From assembly GCA_011109175.1 (NCBI GenBank), contig RDEW01000013.1, forward strand, positions 597,221 to 661,220: DNA of 64,000 bases, given 5' to 3'. Under the pieces are notes generated by a model that was not told the DNA's origin, made no database searches, and worked only from the letters and a program-made list of their open reading frames with translations. The translations under genes were made by a program, and so were the position numbers. The DNA is from Dicyema japonicum (Eukaryota; Dicyemida; Rhombozoa; Dicyemidae). Below, one piece after another: positions 34,402 to 45,999 of this stretch; position 1 is the stretch's first letter, and every line of letters starts with the position of its first letter.

Positions 34402-34990
34402 TTAAATTTTAACTTTTTTTAACTTAGTTCGCCCTACTATTATATTACCATGTTTGATTGTAGGGAAAATATTTTTGGGTTCTAACCCCTTATTTGGTTT
34501 TCTCCAAACTAAAAGCTTTTCATCTGAGTATGAAAAATTGTCAGAAAATATAATACTATTCAGCTTCTTTTGATCATATTGAAGCCATTTACATGCTGCT
34601 TCAGAACGTAATTTTATTATTCTTGGTGTTAACATAGGCTTTTTTATTGGTTTGTAGGATATATTTTTATTATTCGATATTCTTTTAATTGTCATAAGAC
34701 TAATTGATTTTTACCATTCTTCATTCTAGTCGAAATTTTTCTTAATGAAATTCTGGGTTTTGTTCAATTTCACAACAAATTATTCTAGAAATCTCTTCAG
34801 AACAAATATTATGACCACCACTGCCTTGTCGGCGTTCTGTGTTGTTGGTTTCAGGTGTCTTTTTTATTTGTTTAGATTAGTTGGCTGAGAGCATTCAGTA
34901 TAGAAGCAATCTGTTTTTGTTTAAAACCGGCATCTTTTAATTGAACGATTTGTGCAATTTATGTGCAGATAGTTTCATTTCTATAAGTTA
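34402..34990 (-). mobile_element. Tc1-like transposase fragment
   Basis: The minus-strand frame 34,402–34,695 contains KKPMLTPRIIKLRSEAACKW, IIFSDNFSYSDEKLLVWRKP and TIKHGNIIVG. These are the Tc1 region RP.LTP…R…A, FSDE and VKHGGGSIMVWG. Upstream on the minus strand, at about 34,890–34,985, AQIVQLKDAGFKQKQIASIL is a Tc1 helix-turn-helix. The first catalytic Asp is present, but the rest of the DDE domain is missing. Confidence 0.75.
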
Positions 34991-35220
34991 CTTTTTATTT
35001 ATACTTTACACAACAAGAATCACCAGAAATTTTTAAAATTCAAAAAATATAACATTTTTTCTGTTACAAAATATAGCATATTAAATAAAATTGACTAAAA
35101 TTATGCATTTTTTAAATATTTTGAAAATTTTTAAAAAAAATAGATAATATTTAATATCATTTTAGTGATGTAAATATTTAAATTTAATATTATCTAATAT
35201 TAAATGGTGTTTTAAAAATA

Positions 35221-38200
35221 CAGTAAACCCTCATTAATCCGGAGTTAGCAAAATTTTACAAAGTTTCCTCACAAATAGGCTTCAATGAACCGAAACTTCA
35301 TAATCCGCAATCCGAAAGACAATTATTAAAAATTTCGGATTAATTTATTTTGTTTTATCATACATTTATGTGAATTTATATTTAAATTTAAAATCTAAGA
35401 TTACCAAATTGTTTGAAAAAAGGAATATTTGTGAAATAAAAATACATCAAAAATGACTCTCAGAGAATTATCCCATATCTGTGAAATAAAAATGAACTCT
35501 TATTTGGGAATTTCTACACTTTCAGAAATTCTAAAAAACCGTGAAGTTGGAAAACTGTGAAAATACGATTAACAAGTCCAGAACCAAGTAGTAAACATCA
35601 TCAATTGATAATTCACTTGTTGAGTGGATGAAATTAATAGTTTTATCACTGAAGATATCATCTGTAATTAAAGGAATTAATTAACTATTGGTGTTTTAAA
35701 AGCACAAGAAAATATTTTTCATGAAAAATACACAAAAATGGAACAATGATCAAATAATGGTTTTTATTTATTTTTTCTATGTGCCTTCCACAACTTCAAA
35801 CTCTTGCAGTTATGGGAATCCCTCTAAGGAATGATCCAGTAGACGGTAGAACTGTATACAAAGTGACCTCTTTTCCCGCTTAAATATATTTAAATTCAGT
35901 TTTGAGTGAGACAAGGCTGCAGATTCTACACAGAGGAACTCACAAGGATACAAAAAATTTAAATAGCAAATTCGCAATTATCAATAATATAGGAACATAA
36001 ATTATATAAATCAGTACTCCTCAGGATTATAAGCCATGAAGAGGTCATGCTTTCTCTGTTGGCTGACTCGCTTTTGTTTGCACTTCTAAAGTAACCAAAA
36101 CATTAACCCGAAGGTTAGAACTTGTCATTTTATCACGTCGGTTACACGTGACATTCATATCAGCATCCTGTTCTACCTCAATTCCAAGAAACGATGTACC
36201 AGGTCGTTTTTCTAGAGTTAATACGACGACAACCTCAAAATGAACATCCGAAAAGATCTCGCGGAAGCAGAATACCTCACAAACGTAACCCAGTCCTTTA
36301 TGGGAAAGCAAGTCCCCCGAATCTTCAACTTTAAGAGGGGACATGGAGGATGTGTCGAAAACAAACAATCCAGAGATCGAAGAGATCCCCTGTGATTGGC
36401 TCGGTCTTTTTTCGCCACGTTTTTGGCAGGAATAAGCCAAAAATCGCTCAAAATTGGGTCAATTAAGCATTTTAACTCCATTAGCACGTGTTCATACTAT
36501 TATTTCAATACTGGGATACCTGATCGACATCTTTGAGTCTCTCAACTACAAGGCAGAGCATTTCGCTAGTCTTCAGCCTCATCACAACTGAATTCGTGTC
36601 ACCGGAGAAATTCTGAGCATCCAAAAGCGCCCCGAGACAGTTTTTCATCATTCTACATCACAAGAAACACAACCTCCTCACGTCAGGGACCACTTGCCAT
36701 TTGGGAGACACAGAAAATAGCAGAGACCACCCCAAAATAGCACTTTCGACAAAGTCTTTCGGAAGTTTCCTACAACGGGACATGACATCCTCAAAAATAT
36801 TCAGATTTAGCTAAAATAAGAAAAGGGAGAACCTCACGGAGATCACAGGAGACGAAGTGAAGCATAGCATAGGAGAGCTAAAATCTCAAAAATCCCAAAC
36901 TGGTAATTTAGTCACGGTCGTTCCAACGACGGTAATCAAGGAAGTAAAAATACCGTGAGTAACTTCCAAGAGGGAACTAAAGCTGACAGAGTTGGTAAGG
37001 TCGGGACCATACTGGGCACAGAGCATCACCGAGCAGTCCAAGCAGCCTACAACATCGGTGGTGGTTTTCTTCCGTGCAATGATCGTTTGCAACGTGGAGA
37101 GCAAGGACTCACAGATCCTACAATAGAGGACATGAATACGAGATATCGACAGTCCCAGGGATGTAGTTTTTGCTGAGGATAAGGTTGATGTCCTTCAGTG
37201 CTATGTCTCTATGTTTTGTTCTGAGATATGTATGCAAAAGGTACCTTTTGTCGGTCATGAGTACACGGTTGGCTTCATTTAGTCTGAGACTGAAATCGTC
37301 TGAGAGTGGATCGTCGTATTCGAGCTGAACTTGGAGATCATGTGCCATGCACATGTATCATAAAATTTTGAATTTGTAGTAATTATATAACAAATCTTAT
37401 TATTTTTTTATTAACATCAATATCTTTAATAATTAATTTTTAAATATTAATTACAATAAAGGCATTGGATATGAAAAATTGCTTTCACAATAAAATTGCA
37501 ATAAAATAGAATTATCCTAATTAGCTAAAACTGTAGGGAATGTGCTAAAATCTGATGGTGATTCTTCTGCAATTCTGTGGAAACGCTTAATTTGATATAA
37601 TGCTGTATCTTAAACAACTAATTCATCCGAGGAAGGAATTCATGGGAGAACATCTGTTTGTGTTAACCAAATTCATTTTCTAATAATCCATTACAGGCTT
37701 CCCTTCCGAAGAGAGGTGGAGAACTAGGTTCGTCCTCTTCTATTTTCATCACACGGTCGCGACTCACTTCATTTTTAGCCAGAAGAGTCTACATAATGGT
37801 TGGTCAAGGAGACAAATTAACAAGGCCTGATAATTGATTCCCACGCATTGCCTATTGATTTACCATTTTATCGACTTAAATTTATTTTTGGAAACTAATT
37901 TTCTGTATTGGGATAACTCCTAACACTAAGATTATATGTTTGCACAACAATGAAAAGACATTGTTTGCACTTTAACCAATCAAAAAGTGACAACCACAAA
38001 TATGACTGATGAGATTGTAGATGTCGCTCATTTCTACAGCACAAGAATCGAGATAGCTGAAACTTCCAACAACGATAAGTCTATTACCTGAAGCGGAAAA
38101 AATTGATTGTCAACAAGATAGTTGAAATTTCTTTAAATGCTATAAAGTTTCGTTATTCGTAGGTGAAGAGTGGATAAATGTATCTTTCCACGGATAACTG

Positions 38201-39598
38201 CCTTGTATGTCAAGAAATGAGAATCCAACACTAGTGGAGAATAATTCCGAATATATTATATAGTTAAAGGATTTTGACGTAATTTAGTTAAAATCCATAA
38301 AAAATACGTTTGCTATATTGTGAGTAGCCATTGTTGTCTACGGTGACCGAATTATTAAGCAGTCGCAAATACGAGATTCCCATTGAAAACTAAAATAATT
38401 GTAATATCTCCAAATAAGGCTGATGGTTTTACAGGTCCTCGGAATGGACATTGTCTGCTACAGGGTTTCTCAACCTTTTTTACATATGAAACCAGTTGGC
38501 TATTGATGCTATATAAGTCGATTCATCAAATTGGAGACTTATAGGGCATGGACGTGATTTAAAGCAGCCCGCAAAGTGGATGCTGGTATTCTTCCGTGCA
38601 ACGGTGGTTTGCAACGTGGAAAGCAGGGATTACAGATCCTACAAATCCAGGATTAATACGCTTCACTGTCTGAGACAAGAAATCACTAGATATATCTTAA
38701 ATTCTTAAAGATATTGTATCATTCGAGAGAGCAACCTCTTAAAATTTAGATGCGAAATCACTCCAAGAAGAATTTCTTCCATAGCGAAAACGGAGTTATA
38801 AATAATTTTATTCCTTTGAATAAACCTTCTAACTTTTGTATTTAAATTTTTATGTGTAAAGGTTTAATTTTTATTGTTCTAATTGCATTAGCACAAAGAG
38901 TTGTAGTAATCCTCACTTTTGATTGCTTTATGCCCTTTCTTTAGATTATTTTTTCTGTAGCAGAAAGATTGAAAAGAGTTCAGTTTTATCCATGTTTAGG
39001 AATACATCAGAATCGACTTCTTTGAACTAATAAATTATATTTTTTCTACTCAAATTAATTTCATTTGTGCTAAGCTGTTAGATTCTTGAAGAACTTTTAG
39101 TTTAAGACTTAATCTTCCTGTAAATTTGAGTAGCCAGCTTTTGCTAAATTCAAGATCATTGATTCCAAGTTTTTCACCGAATACCTTATAATTTAAAATG
39201 CTGATACCTTCAGTAATAAAACCATTGATTGCATCCATCCTTGAAATCCATTCAACAAGTTAATGATGTTTATTGTCTTACATTGTTAATCGTAGCTCCA
39301 GGTTTTCCCATTTTTCACGGTTTTAAAGAATTTCTGAAAATGTCGAGCCATTTTTGATGTATTTTTTATTTTTCAAATCTTTCTTTTCTTTTTCTAACCA
39401 CGTGGGACTATAAGATTTAAATTTTGAATGTAAATTAATTTAAATGTACAATAAAAACAAAATAAATTAATCCGAAATTTTTAATAAATGTCTTTCGGAT
39501 TGCGGATTAAGTTTCGGATTATTTGAAGTCTGTTTGTAAAATTTTACGACTCGTCAAAAAATTCTGATTATCGAAGTTCGGATTAATGGGGTTTACTG
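35221..39598. mobile_element. Inverted pair of pogo/Tigger-like ends bracketing a host gene
   Basis: The left end reads CAGTAAACCCTCATTAATCC and the right end, on the opposite strand, CAGTAAACCCCATTAATCCG. Both are flanked by TA (35,219–35,220 and 39,599–39,600). Homology between the two ends extends inward well beyond ordinary terminal repeats, for roughly 450 bp. It takes in AATCCGCAATCCGAAAGACA, TTTCGGATTAATTTATTTTG, ATACATCAAAAATG and the start of a pogo-like transposase. The right arm still encodes ILNYKVFGEKLGINDLEFSK followed by WLLKFTGRLSLK (CENP-B/pogo DNA-binding type, 39,050–39,238, minus). Between the arms lies an IFRD-like gene. The remaining interior (35,700–36,040 and 37,360–38,990) has no other gene; a hAT-like end, CAGGGTTTCTCAACC, lies at 38,461. 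Confidence 0.7.
36045..37354 (-). CDS. IFRD1/IFRD2 homologue (interferon-related developmental regulator)
   Basis: IFRD proteins are HEAT/ARM-like co-regulators; IFRD2 also binds idle ribosomes. The minus-strand exons start MCMAHDLQVQLEYDD at 37,354 and read FSLRLNEANRVLMTDKRY, ALKDINLILSKNYIPGTVD, then after a 22 nt intron SICESLLSTLQTIIARKK. Later come LSYAMLHFVSCDLRE, LNLNIFEDVMSRCRKLPKDF, VESAILGWSLLFSVSP (family HSAALLAWGLLLTICP), TNSVVMRLKTSEMLCLVVER and the diagnostic NVAKKDRANHRGSLRSL (family FRAKKDRRKQRSSFRDI), ending near FREIFSDVHFEVVV. Introns of 22–23 nt are clear, for example GTTCTCCCTTTTCTTATTTT then AG. The splice path in the last 300 bp is only partly resolved, and the extreme C-terminus (to 36,045) is tentative. 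It lies inside the pogo-like inverted pair. Confidence 0.75.
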
Positions 39599-40659
39599 TA
39601 TAGTTTATTGATTTTTAATTTAAAATTCACGGTGACCCCCACCCCGTTGAAAAACAATGGTGCACGGGAATGTCCACTGTCTGTCGTCAGCTGTGCACAT
39701 AGGGCTTGATATTAATTATTGGTAATATATTTAACCATTTATTCAAAGGTGGTTTGATAAATTTCCATTTTCCACCAAATCGCCAAATAAGTAGACAAAT
39801 TACGGTAAGTCTGCTAATTTAAACACAAATTAAGCATAAACAAAATCTCGTATAGAAATGAGCATTCGTCCAGATAACTTGAATTCCTATGACTCACTGA
39901 CACACAGATGTAACACATTCATGGTAGAATTCAGTCCATTATTGACAGGACAGTACTTCAGTCTGTGGATCAGAAGCTTCGACGTCAATATCTTGTTACA
40001 ATGTGCCTGTAAATAATCCAAATGGGGCAATTCAGCAACTATAATGATGATTTTGGTCTTTTTATCAATTTTGAGTATTCAGCTTATAAATTTCAGTTCC
40101 TGTGGCGTTTTTGGGGGAATGAAATATTCCAAGAGTGTCAACCAGATGACTGTCTGTAAATCGATGACAGTCAAGTCAAAGACCTGAGAATTTCGTGGAA
40201 GATTGACTTCCTTAGCTTCAGAGAAGACGGATGGGTCGAATACATTGACGAGGGGCAGTCTTATATTACCTGGGGACCAATCCCAAAATGGTGGGAAGAT
40301 TTGGAGTTGGAAAACTATATAATAACATCACGAAAGGATGCAAAGTCCTTGAACCCAGTATTTTTTGTATATTCAGACAACAACGTGGAATATACTGGTC
40401 AGGTTTATTTACTCTGTGATGATTAAATTGTTATTTTAAATACGGTACGAGCGTTTATGTCAGGGACATTTTATAATTTATGACTTATATCAATCGAGGG
40501 GGACAAATTTTACAATATTGTACGTAATTAGCAGTCAAAATTATGTGATAAAAAGACGTTGGTCAGTGCAATGTGGGTTATTCCCAAAGGATGAACTCTG
40601 ACCTATCCGATATTTTAGAGATCGCCAAAGAATAGACTAGATTTAAATTATTCAAAGTC
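39599..40659. other. hAT right end, then unassigned sequence
   Basis: Positions 39,630–39,660 (CCCCACCCCGTTGAAAAACA) read as a hAT terminus on the minus strand, so the pogo right end lies just inside a hAT relic. From 39,660 to 40,659 I see no gene. Confidence 0.4.
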
Positions 40660-41240
40660 TGCGACTAACACGCAAGTATGTAGCGAGTTAGTAAGAGTCC
40701 TAGAGGAACACGAAGGATATAAGTATCTGGGGTTAGCGAAACTCCAAAGTCCATTATAATGCCTGAGCCAAAGCGACAAATTATTAAAGGCATTCGTAAA
40801 AGAGCAGCGTTATTGTGTAAGACGTCTCTAAATGCAAGGAATTTGTTCCAAGCATTAAATGAGTATGCTGTCTCGCTGCTAAACTACTTCATATGTGTTG
40901 TGGAGTTTGAGCCCAGAGTATGATGAGATGGATGTTATGATCCGTGGAGTACTCAGAGCGAACCATGTCCATGTGTTGGCAGCCAATAAAGAGAGACTAT
41001 ATTTACCCCGTGATAAATTCGGCCGTGGACTGTGTGGAGTAGTCCAACTAAGTGAGCGTATCCTAATGCGAATGCACGACACCCTGATAGCTGGGTCAAG
41101 TGTGTCTGCTAGGAAACACGCACTATTAGACCTTTTTTGTCTGCTAAGTATGGTGTTGATGATGGTGGGCTAGTAAATGTGAAGGCGTTGATCGAATTAC
41201 AACATAATAATTTGGTGGAGACATGATCTCAAATCTGTCA
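40660..41240 (+). mobile_element. R2/R4-type LINE fragment
   Basis: The plus strand encodes, with frameshifts, EGYKYLGL, KSIIMPEPKRQIIKGIRKRA, NLFQALNEYAVSLLNYF and, in the frame 40,895–41,173, MDVMIRGVLRANHVHVLAAN followed by KERLYLPRDKFGRGLCGVVQ and LSERILMRMHDTL. This is the region just after the RT palm in R2/R4-like LINEs (ERLYLPR…GRGL…LSER). The 63,403–63,681 minus-strand copy covers the overlapping YRYLD…FHAINEYAI part. Confidence 0.8.
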
Positions 41241-42645
41241 GAATGGATTGAAATATTTATCGACTCTATGGAGCTTTGGAAATTCTCTAAAACTGTAAAT
41301 CACAATGTTCGCTAAAACTGGTAGATTTTATAGTTAATTGAAATTTTATATTTTCCACTAAAAAATAATATTTATTTTTTTATAAATAAGATAAATTCGC
41401 TGTCGTCGAGCGACGCTGGAATTCTTGAGTAGTCTAAGGAATCGGATTTCTGCATAGACAGAGATCTTCTTGAGTGCTGCTGCCCATTGTAGCGAATCAC
41501 TAGAGACAAGACTTTGTATTACCCTCTGCTGACTGATATTTTATTTTAATTAACAATTGTTTTTAAAAATTGTGTTGTTCAAATATTGAATAAGCGTTTA
41601 GACATATATGATGCTCTTATCCATATATGCTGGCAAACTAAGCCGAGCCATTAATTGCCTAAAAAAACGTAAAGATCCTAAAGTTTTATATACAAGTCTC
41701 TAACGGGACTCATCCTTATAAAACAAGTTATTTGCCCTGTATTAACACTTTCATTGGATATATCATTGTCTCGGTGCTGAGCAGCTTATTAATCTAGATA
41801 TTTACCAAATATCTGAGAGCTGCTTTACTTGTCTATTATATTTGGTTTTTCTTAAATAAGCAGTACCACCCATCAAATCCCTAAACAAGACGGGGTAATG
41901 ACGCCTTAAACAGGAAGAGAAAAACTTTTTTTTTTAATTTTCAACCTTCTCATGCAAGAAGAGTTTGGGCCTTTTCCTAACAGTTATGTCTTCAATAAAG
42001 TATCCTTCTTTTGATTGACACTCCAAGATATTTTACGGTAATGGCATCATTTATGTTCCTCAAGGGAGTTACAGTCTAGTGAATAATGGCCGCCATAGAG
42101 GATAACAGGAGTTCCAATTCAGAATTCGACTCTATGAATTCTTTCAGATTTTCAGCCAACGCCAAGGCTTGTTGGACCTTCTTGGATCCCGCCAAGTGGT
42201 ATCCGATTGAGGGACATTTTATACAACGGGAAAATTTGACTTCCTTCCCAGTGACGGATACTAAAATATGCAGATTACCGATTCTGAGGACATCAATTGA
42301 GGAGAGTAACCTGTCCTGTAGTAAACTAGGATAACTTCAAATTGAGCATTTCTTTGGAATAAAGCAATGTCTTACAGTATGAGACGCCCATCTTCGTCAA
42401 TTTTAGTATCGTTAGCCAGCTAGCTTGACATTCTTGGGTAAGTTTCGATGAAATCTTCACTTCGGTGAGTGCCTGTTCGCAAATATAACTCCCAAAGTCG
42501 TCCACGACGATCACCATTATAGATTTCAGAGTCATCACAATGAAATAACCGATTCATGTACATTGGACGACAGTAAAGATCAAAAGCCAATATAATGGAA
42601 TTCGCCAATCTGGAAGAGATCATCTTTTTAGGGATCTTCCGGTAA
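41241..42645. other. Two opposing unassigned coding candidates
   Basis: The plus-strand frame 42,086–42,334 (MNSFRFSANAKACWTFLDPA and KWYPIEGHFIQREN) and minus-strand frames at 42,326–42,623 (MYMNRLFHCDDSEIYNGDRR; IVVDDFGSYICEQALTEVK) look codon-like, and the minus pair could be exons joined by a tiny intron. I recognise neither. 41,241–42,070 shows nothing. Confidence 0.35.
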
Positions 42646-42653
42646 TAAAATAC

Positions 42654-43111
42654 AGTACGACCCCGCCCCAGTAAAACCCCGGCCTTGGATCATCTTCTGT
42701 TTTGGGGGCAATTTTTTTAATAAATTATTTTGAATGATTTTTACATTTTTTACATTTTTTTACCAATAGGAAGCCTAAATTTAAAATACAAAACCCCGCT
42801 TATTGGGGCACTTTTTCAATCGATAATATTAAAATTTATTATTTCATTTTTATCTTTATTTAATTATTTAAAAAATATTTTTAAGCATGCCTGCGAAGCT
42901 TAGTCGACACCTGAAACAGAAGATTTCCGATTCTTTAATGAAAGAAAATATGTCAGAAAGAAAAATTTGTCAATTATACAATATTGGAAAGGGAACTATT
43001 TCACGAATTAAAAAAAAATCGGAAAAGGGGTTTCAAAAACACAAATATGCTCTGATGAAATCTCATCTAAGAAGTTCGAATCAGATCATTCTATTCGAAT
43101 TGATCGATTAG
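42654..43111 (+). mobile_element. Second pogo/Tigger-like element, 5' part
   Basis: After TA the sequence reads CAGTACGACCCCGCCCCAGT, a CAGT-type Tigger end. The frame 42,887–43,111 starts MPAKLSRHLKQKISDSLMKE and continues NMSERKICQLYNIGKGTISR plus IKKKSEKGF. This is a pogo/CENP-B Psq-type helix-turn-helix (S.R.IC..Y.IGK.TISRIKK). The rest of the transposase and the right end are not seen. Its ends differ from those at 35,221 and 39,598, so it is another subfamily. Confidence 0.65.
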
Positions 43112-43549
43112 CATTCGAAGTCTAAAAATTTGAGAGAGGATGGTAAAATTTGAGAGAGGATGGGGGATGGTATTTCAGTTTCAGTATTTCTCTCTAATCT
43201 ATTGCAAAAAATTGCAGCTAATCTTGACTTTAATAATTTCAAAGCATCAAATTTAAAAAGCACATGAATTATTGTTCAAAGTAATTTCGGGTGAAATGAA
43301 CTTATGTAACTGAAATAAAGTCAAAGATTACTATTCGACACTATTGACGATTAATGTGAGGCAAATAATTGCATTTGTAGGAGAAGCTTGGAGTCGAGTA
43401 ACAACAACAACGATTGTCAATTGTTGGATGAAAATAAACGAACAGAGAACATATGGTCGTGAAATTAATATTAAAAAACATCTGAAATAATTGATAAGCA
43501 TGTTTCAGGCTTAATGGAACTTTAAATAACTGAATTGAAGATAATGGGA
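43112..43549. other. AT-rich, nothing recognised
   Basis: A direct repeat of AAATTTGAGAGAGGATG occurs at about 43,126 and 43,146. No gene seen. Confidence 0.35.
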
Positions 43550-44350
43550 CTTTGTATAATGAAAATGATGACATTGAAGGGATATGTTTAAAAAATTTAA
43601 TAATCTCCAAACTTCTTTATTCAATACTTGCCCTGAAGGGCTCAAAGAATACTGTGAATTCAGAATAAAAATTTCAAAGATTCTAAGAAATAAGTATAAC
43701 ACTGAATTCAAAATTCAAAATAACTTCCGTCTCCGAAAAGGCTCGGAGACGAGGAGCTTCTTGTGGCTTCCATGGAAAATGGTCGCAACAACGTGGTCAT
43801 CGACTTCAGCGCTTTATTTTTTTGTTTTATAGTGGCATTGCTAAGAATTCTGGGCGGAAAGGAAAAACTTGGATTTATGGAAGTATTTGTTTCTAAAATT
43901 ATAAAGGGCATACATTTGATATTTAACATCATAGCTGCCAGTGAAGGAGGCTCGAATGGAACATAGAACTCCTCACAATTACCACTACCTAGTGGACACT
44001 GTCGACCAGATTATGATTGAAATATTCGACTTTTTGAATGAAAAATCCTCAAAAGAAGTGAATTTTTTCTGTGAAGCATTCCAAGTCACTGGATTCGTCT
44101 ATAACAGAAAGTCGTGAGTTATCTTAGGCAGATCCTAACTTTTTTGGACGCTGTGGAAATGTTAATAGTTGAAGGGCATGGAATTGAATATTTTGATAAT
44201 TTCAACTCCTCCCAGGAAAAGCGACTGGACAAATTCGTAAAAAGAAGATTGTATTGTCTTTACTGGTAGTTGGTGACCGATTTTTATAAATGGATAAATA
44301 TCCACCACAAAATGTCTGATTTTGGCAACAAAGTGCTGTATTTGTAGTGA
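43550..44350 (+). CDS. Unidentified spliced gene
   Basis: Frames read NNFRLRKGSETRSF, then MASMENGRNNVVIDFS, KEKLGFMEVFVSKIIKGIHL, MEHRTPHNYHYLVDTVDQIM followed by IEIFDFLNEKSSKEVNFFCE, QVTGFVYNRKS, and, after a frame change near 44,115, YLRQILTFLDAVEMLIVEG, HGIEYFDNF and EKRLDKFVKRRLYCLYW. The alternation of open frames with GT–AG pairs is like that of the recognised genes, but I could not fix all junctions. No family recognised. Confidence 0.45.
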
Positions 44351-45398
44351 TGTTATGGCTATTCAAACTCATTTGATATTTTTATGAGAGGATAAGAGAC
44401 CTGTTCTGGTGCTCAGAAAGTCCACGATGCGAATTTCTTAATAAGTGAGCTAAGGAGCATGGAATAGGTTCTGGGTTTTTCTGATCTTTGATTTGGAGAC
44501 CATTGGGGAATATATCAACTCCCTTGAATATGGAGCTTCTCCTCACGGGTGGATCGGTGTTGGATTCGAACGGGTCACCCTGTGGACTTCCTTATTGGCG
44601 AATATTTATTAAGAAACCTTTAAAAGACATGAATAGGAACTAAAAGTGAGAAAAATAAAATTGTAAGGATTCGTTGATGAAATTTGAATGTATTTGCCCG
44701 GGACCCCAGTGAACTGAGATAGTATTATCAGCACCTTATAATCTCCATCGTCCGATGCAATCCTCACTGTTGGTGCTCCGATGCAATCCGTCTAAAAAAT
44801 GAACTTTACATTGTTAGACAATATGATGTCTCCGATAAATGAAAACTCTGTTACCAAAAAAAATAAAATCAGATATTTATTTTTTTAGGGTAATTTAACA
44901 TTTACACAGTGATAAATTGCAGAATTACAATTCCAAAAATCACATTAAATTTTTAATTTTTTTATTCAGCAAGAATTTATTTAAGAAAGAAAATAGAGTA
45001 ACGGTTATGTGAAAGCTGCCCTGACTGCGTGGCTATTCCTCTCAGGATAGCGAGCGAGATTCGCTCAAATAACCAGCAGCGCTCACGAGGGTCTCCTTTC
45101 GTGTAATTTTTTATTATAAAATAAAAATTCTCTTTTTTTCGTGTTTGTTTCTCGTTCTCTTGTTTTGTTAAATAAAATCTAATATTAAAAAATTGTTATT
45201 AAAATACAAAAAATGTATACAAGTCGATCGCCAGATAATCGCTATATAAAAAGTAGCTCGGAGCGACAAAGGTTGCCACCCCTGACGTAACCATTCAACC
45301 AAAAAACATATTTAGTGACAACTTTACAAATCGACCACTTAGAATCGTTGTTTTTTCGTGTACTTTTAGTTCTCTATCTTTGTGGCTTATTGGCCCTC
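44351..45398. other. Unassigned sequence with GC-rich block
   Basis: A GC-richer block at 44,995–45,110 contains a GCGAGCGAGATTCGCTC hairpin and is followed by a long A/T tract. Positions 45,260–45,290 (AAAGGTTGCCACCCCTGACG) read as a hAT end on the minus strand. A B-box-like TTCGAATCC occurs on the minus strand near 44,567 without an A box. Confidence 0.35.
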
Positions 45399-45985
45399 TT
45401 ACTTTACAATCGATTCAAATGTACTCTTTATAACTAATATGCGATCGGTCAAAGTTTGTAGTGCAGTCGCTAACGAACTCTCTTGGTGTCTATATAATTT
45501 AACGGATATTGACAAGAGGAAGCATAAAATAAGAATAGTGAAAAGAACGTAGGTGAATAACTCCATCATTTTAGAGTCGCTTCCGTTTGATCCATGGAGA
45601 CCATGAGCCCAGAATTTCTTGCAAAAGTCTTCCTTAGTATTCCGACCTGAATTTTTGCAGAAATTTACTGGTGACTGAATAACACCCAAGTAGAATTGTC
45701 CACTCTAAAAAGGGTATATATAGACTCAATTTGCCTCATGTTCCCATCAACGAGCTTTTGTACCATATATGTTATAGATTCGGTTCCTTAATCCTCAGTG
45801 TAAGTTATTAACAAATTATCAAGAGATCTCCAAAGTAATATAACGGACAAACTCTGATTCTCACATTCACTTATAAGAAATTTCTGTCTCGATACTGCCA
45901 GCTGATTCAATCTGTCAAAACCAGCTATTTTGTTATCGAAAATAAGCCTTATCCAAAGACTCGATAATCCATAGTTTTCTGCCAT
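45399..45985 (-). CDS. Unidentified small protein with one membrane helix
   Basis: Minus-strand exons read MAENYGLSSLWIRLIFDNKI, ISECENQSLSVILLWRSLDN, GTESITYMVQKLVDGNMRQI, a cysteine-containing linker, then MELFTYVLFTILILCFLLSI followed by SVKLYRHQESSLATALQTLT. One clear transmembrane helix near the C-terminus is followed by ~40 mostly helical residues. A TAA lies in frame at about 45,790, between ITYTED and GTESITY, and no 21–25 nt intron removes it, so the path is unresolved. No family recognised. Confidence 0.45.
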
Positions 45986-45999
45986 GTTTGAACGACCAA

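Noticed and set aside
43763-43966. Standalone 67-residue membrane protein
   Set aside because: The hydrophobic stretch coincides with a T-rich GT–AG candidate intron in a spliced gene, so it is probably not translated as read.
44540-44600. tRNA gene on the minus strand (TTCGAATCC B box near 44,567)
   Set aside because: No A box, anticodon stem or acceptor pairing can be drawn upstream.
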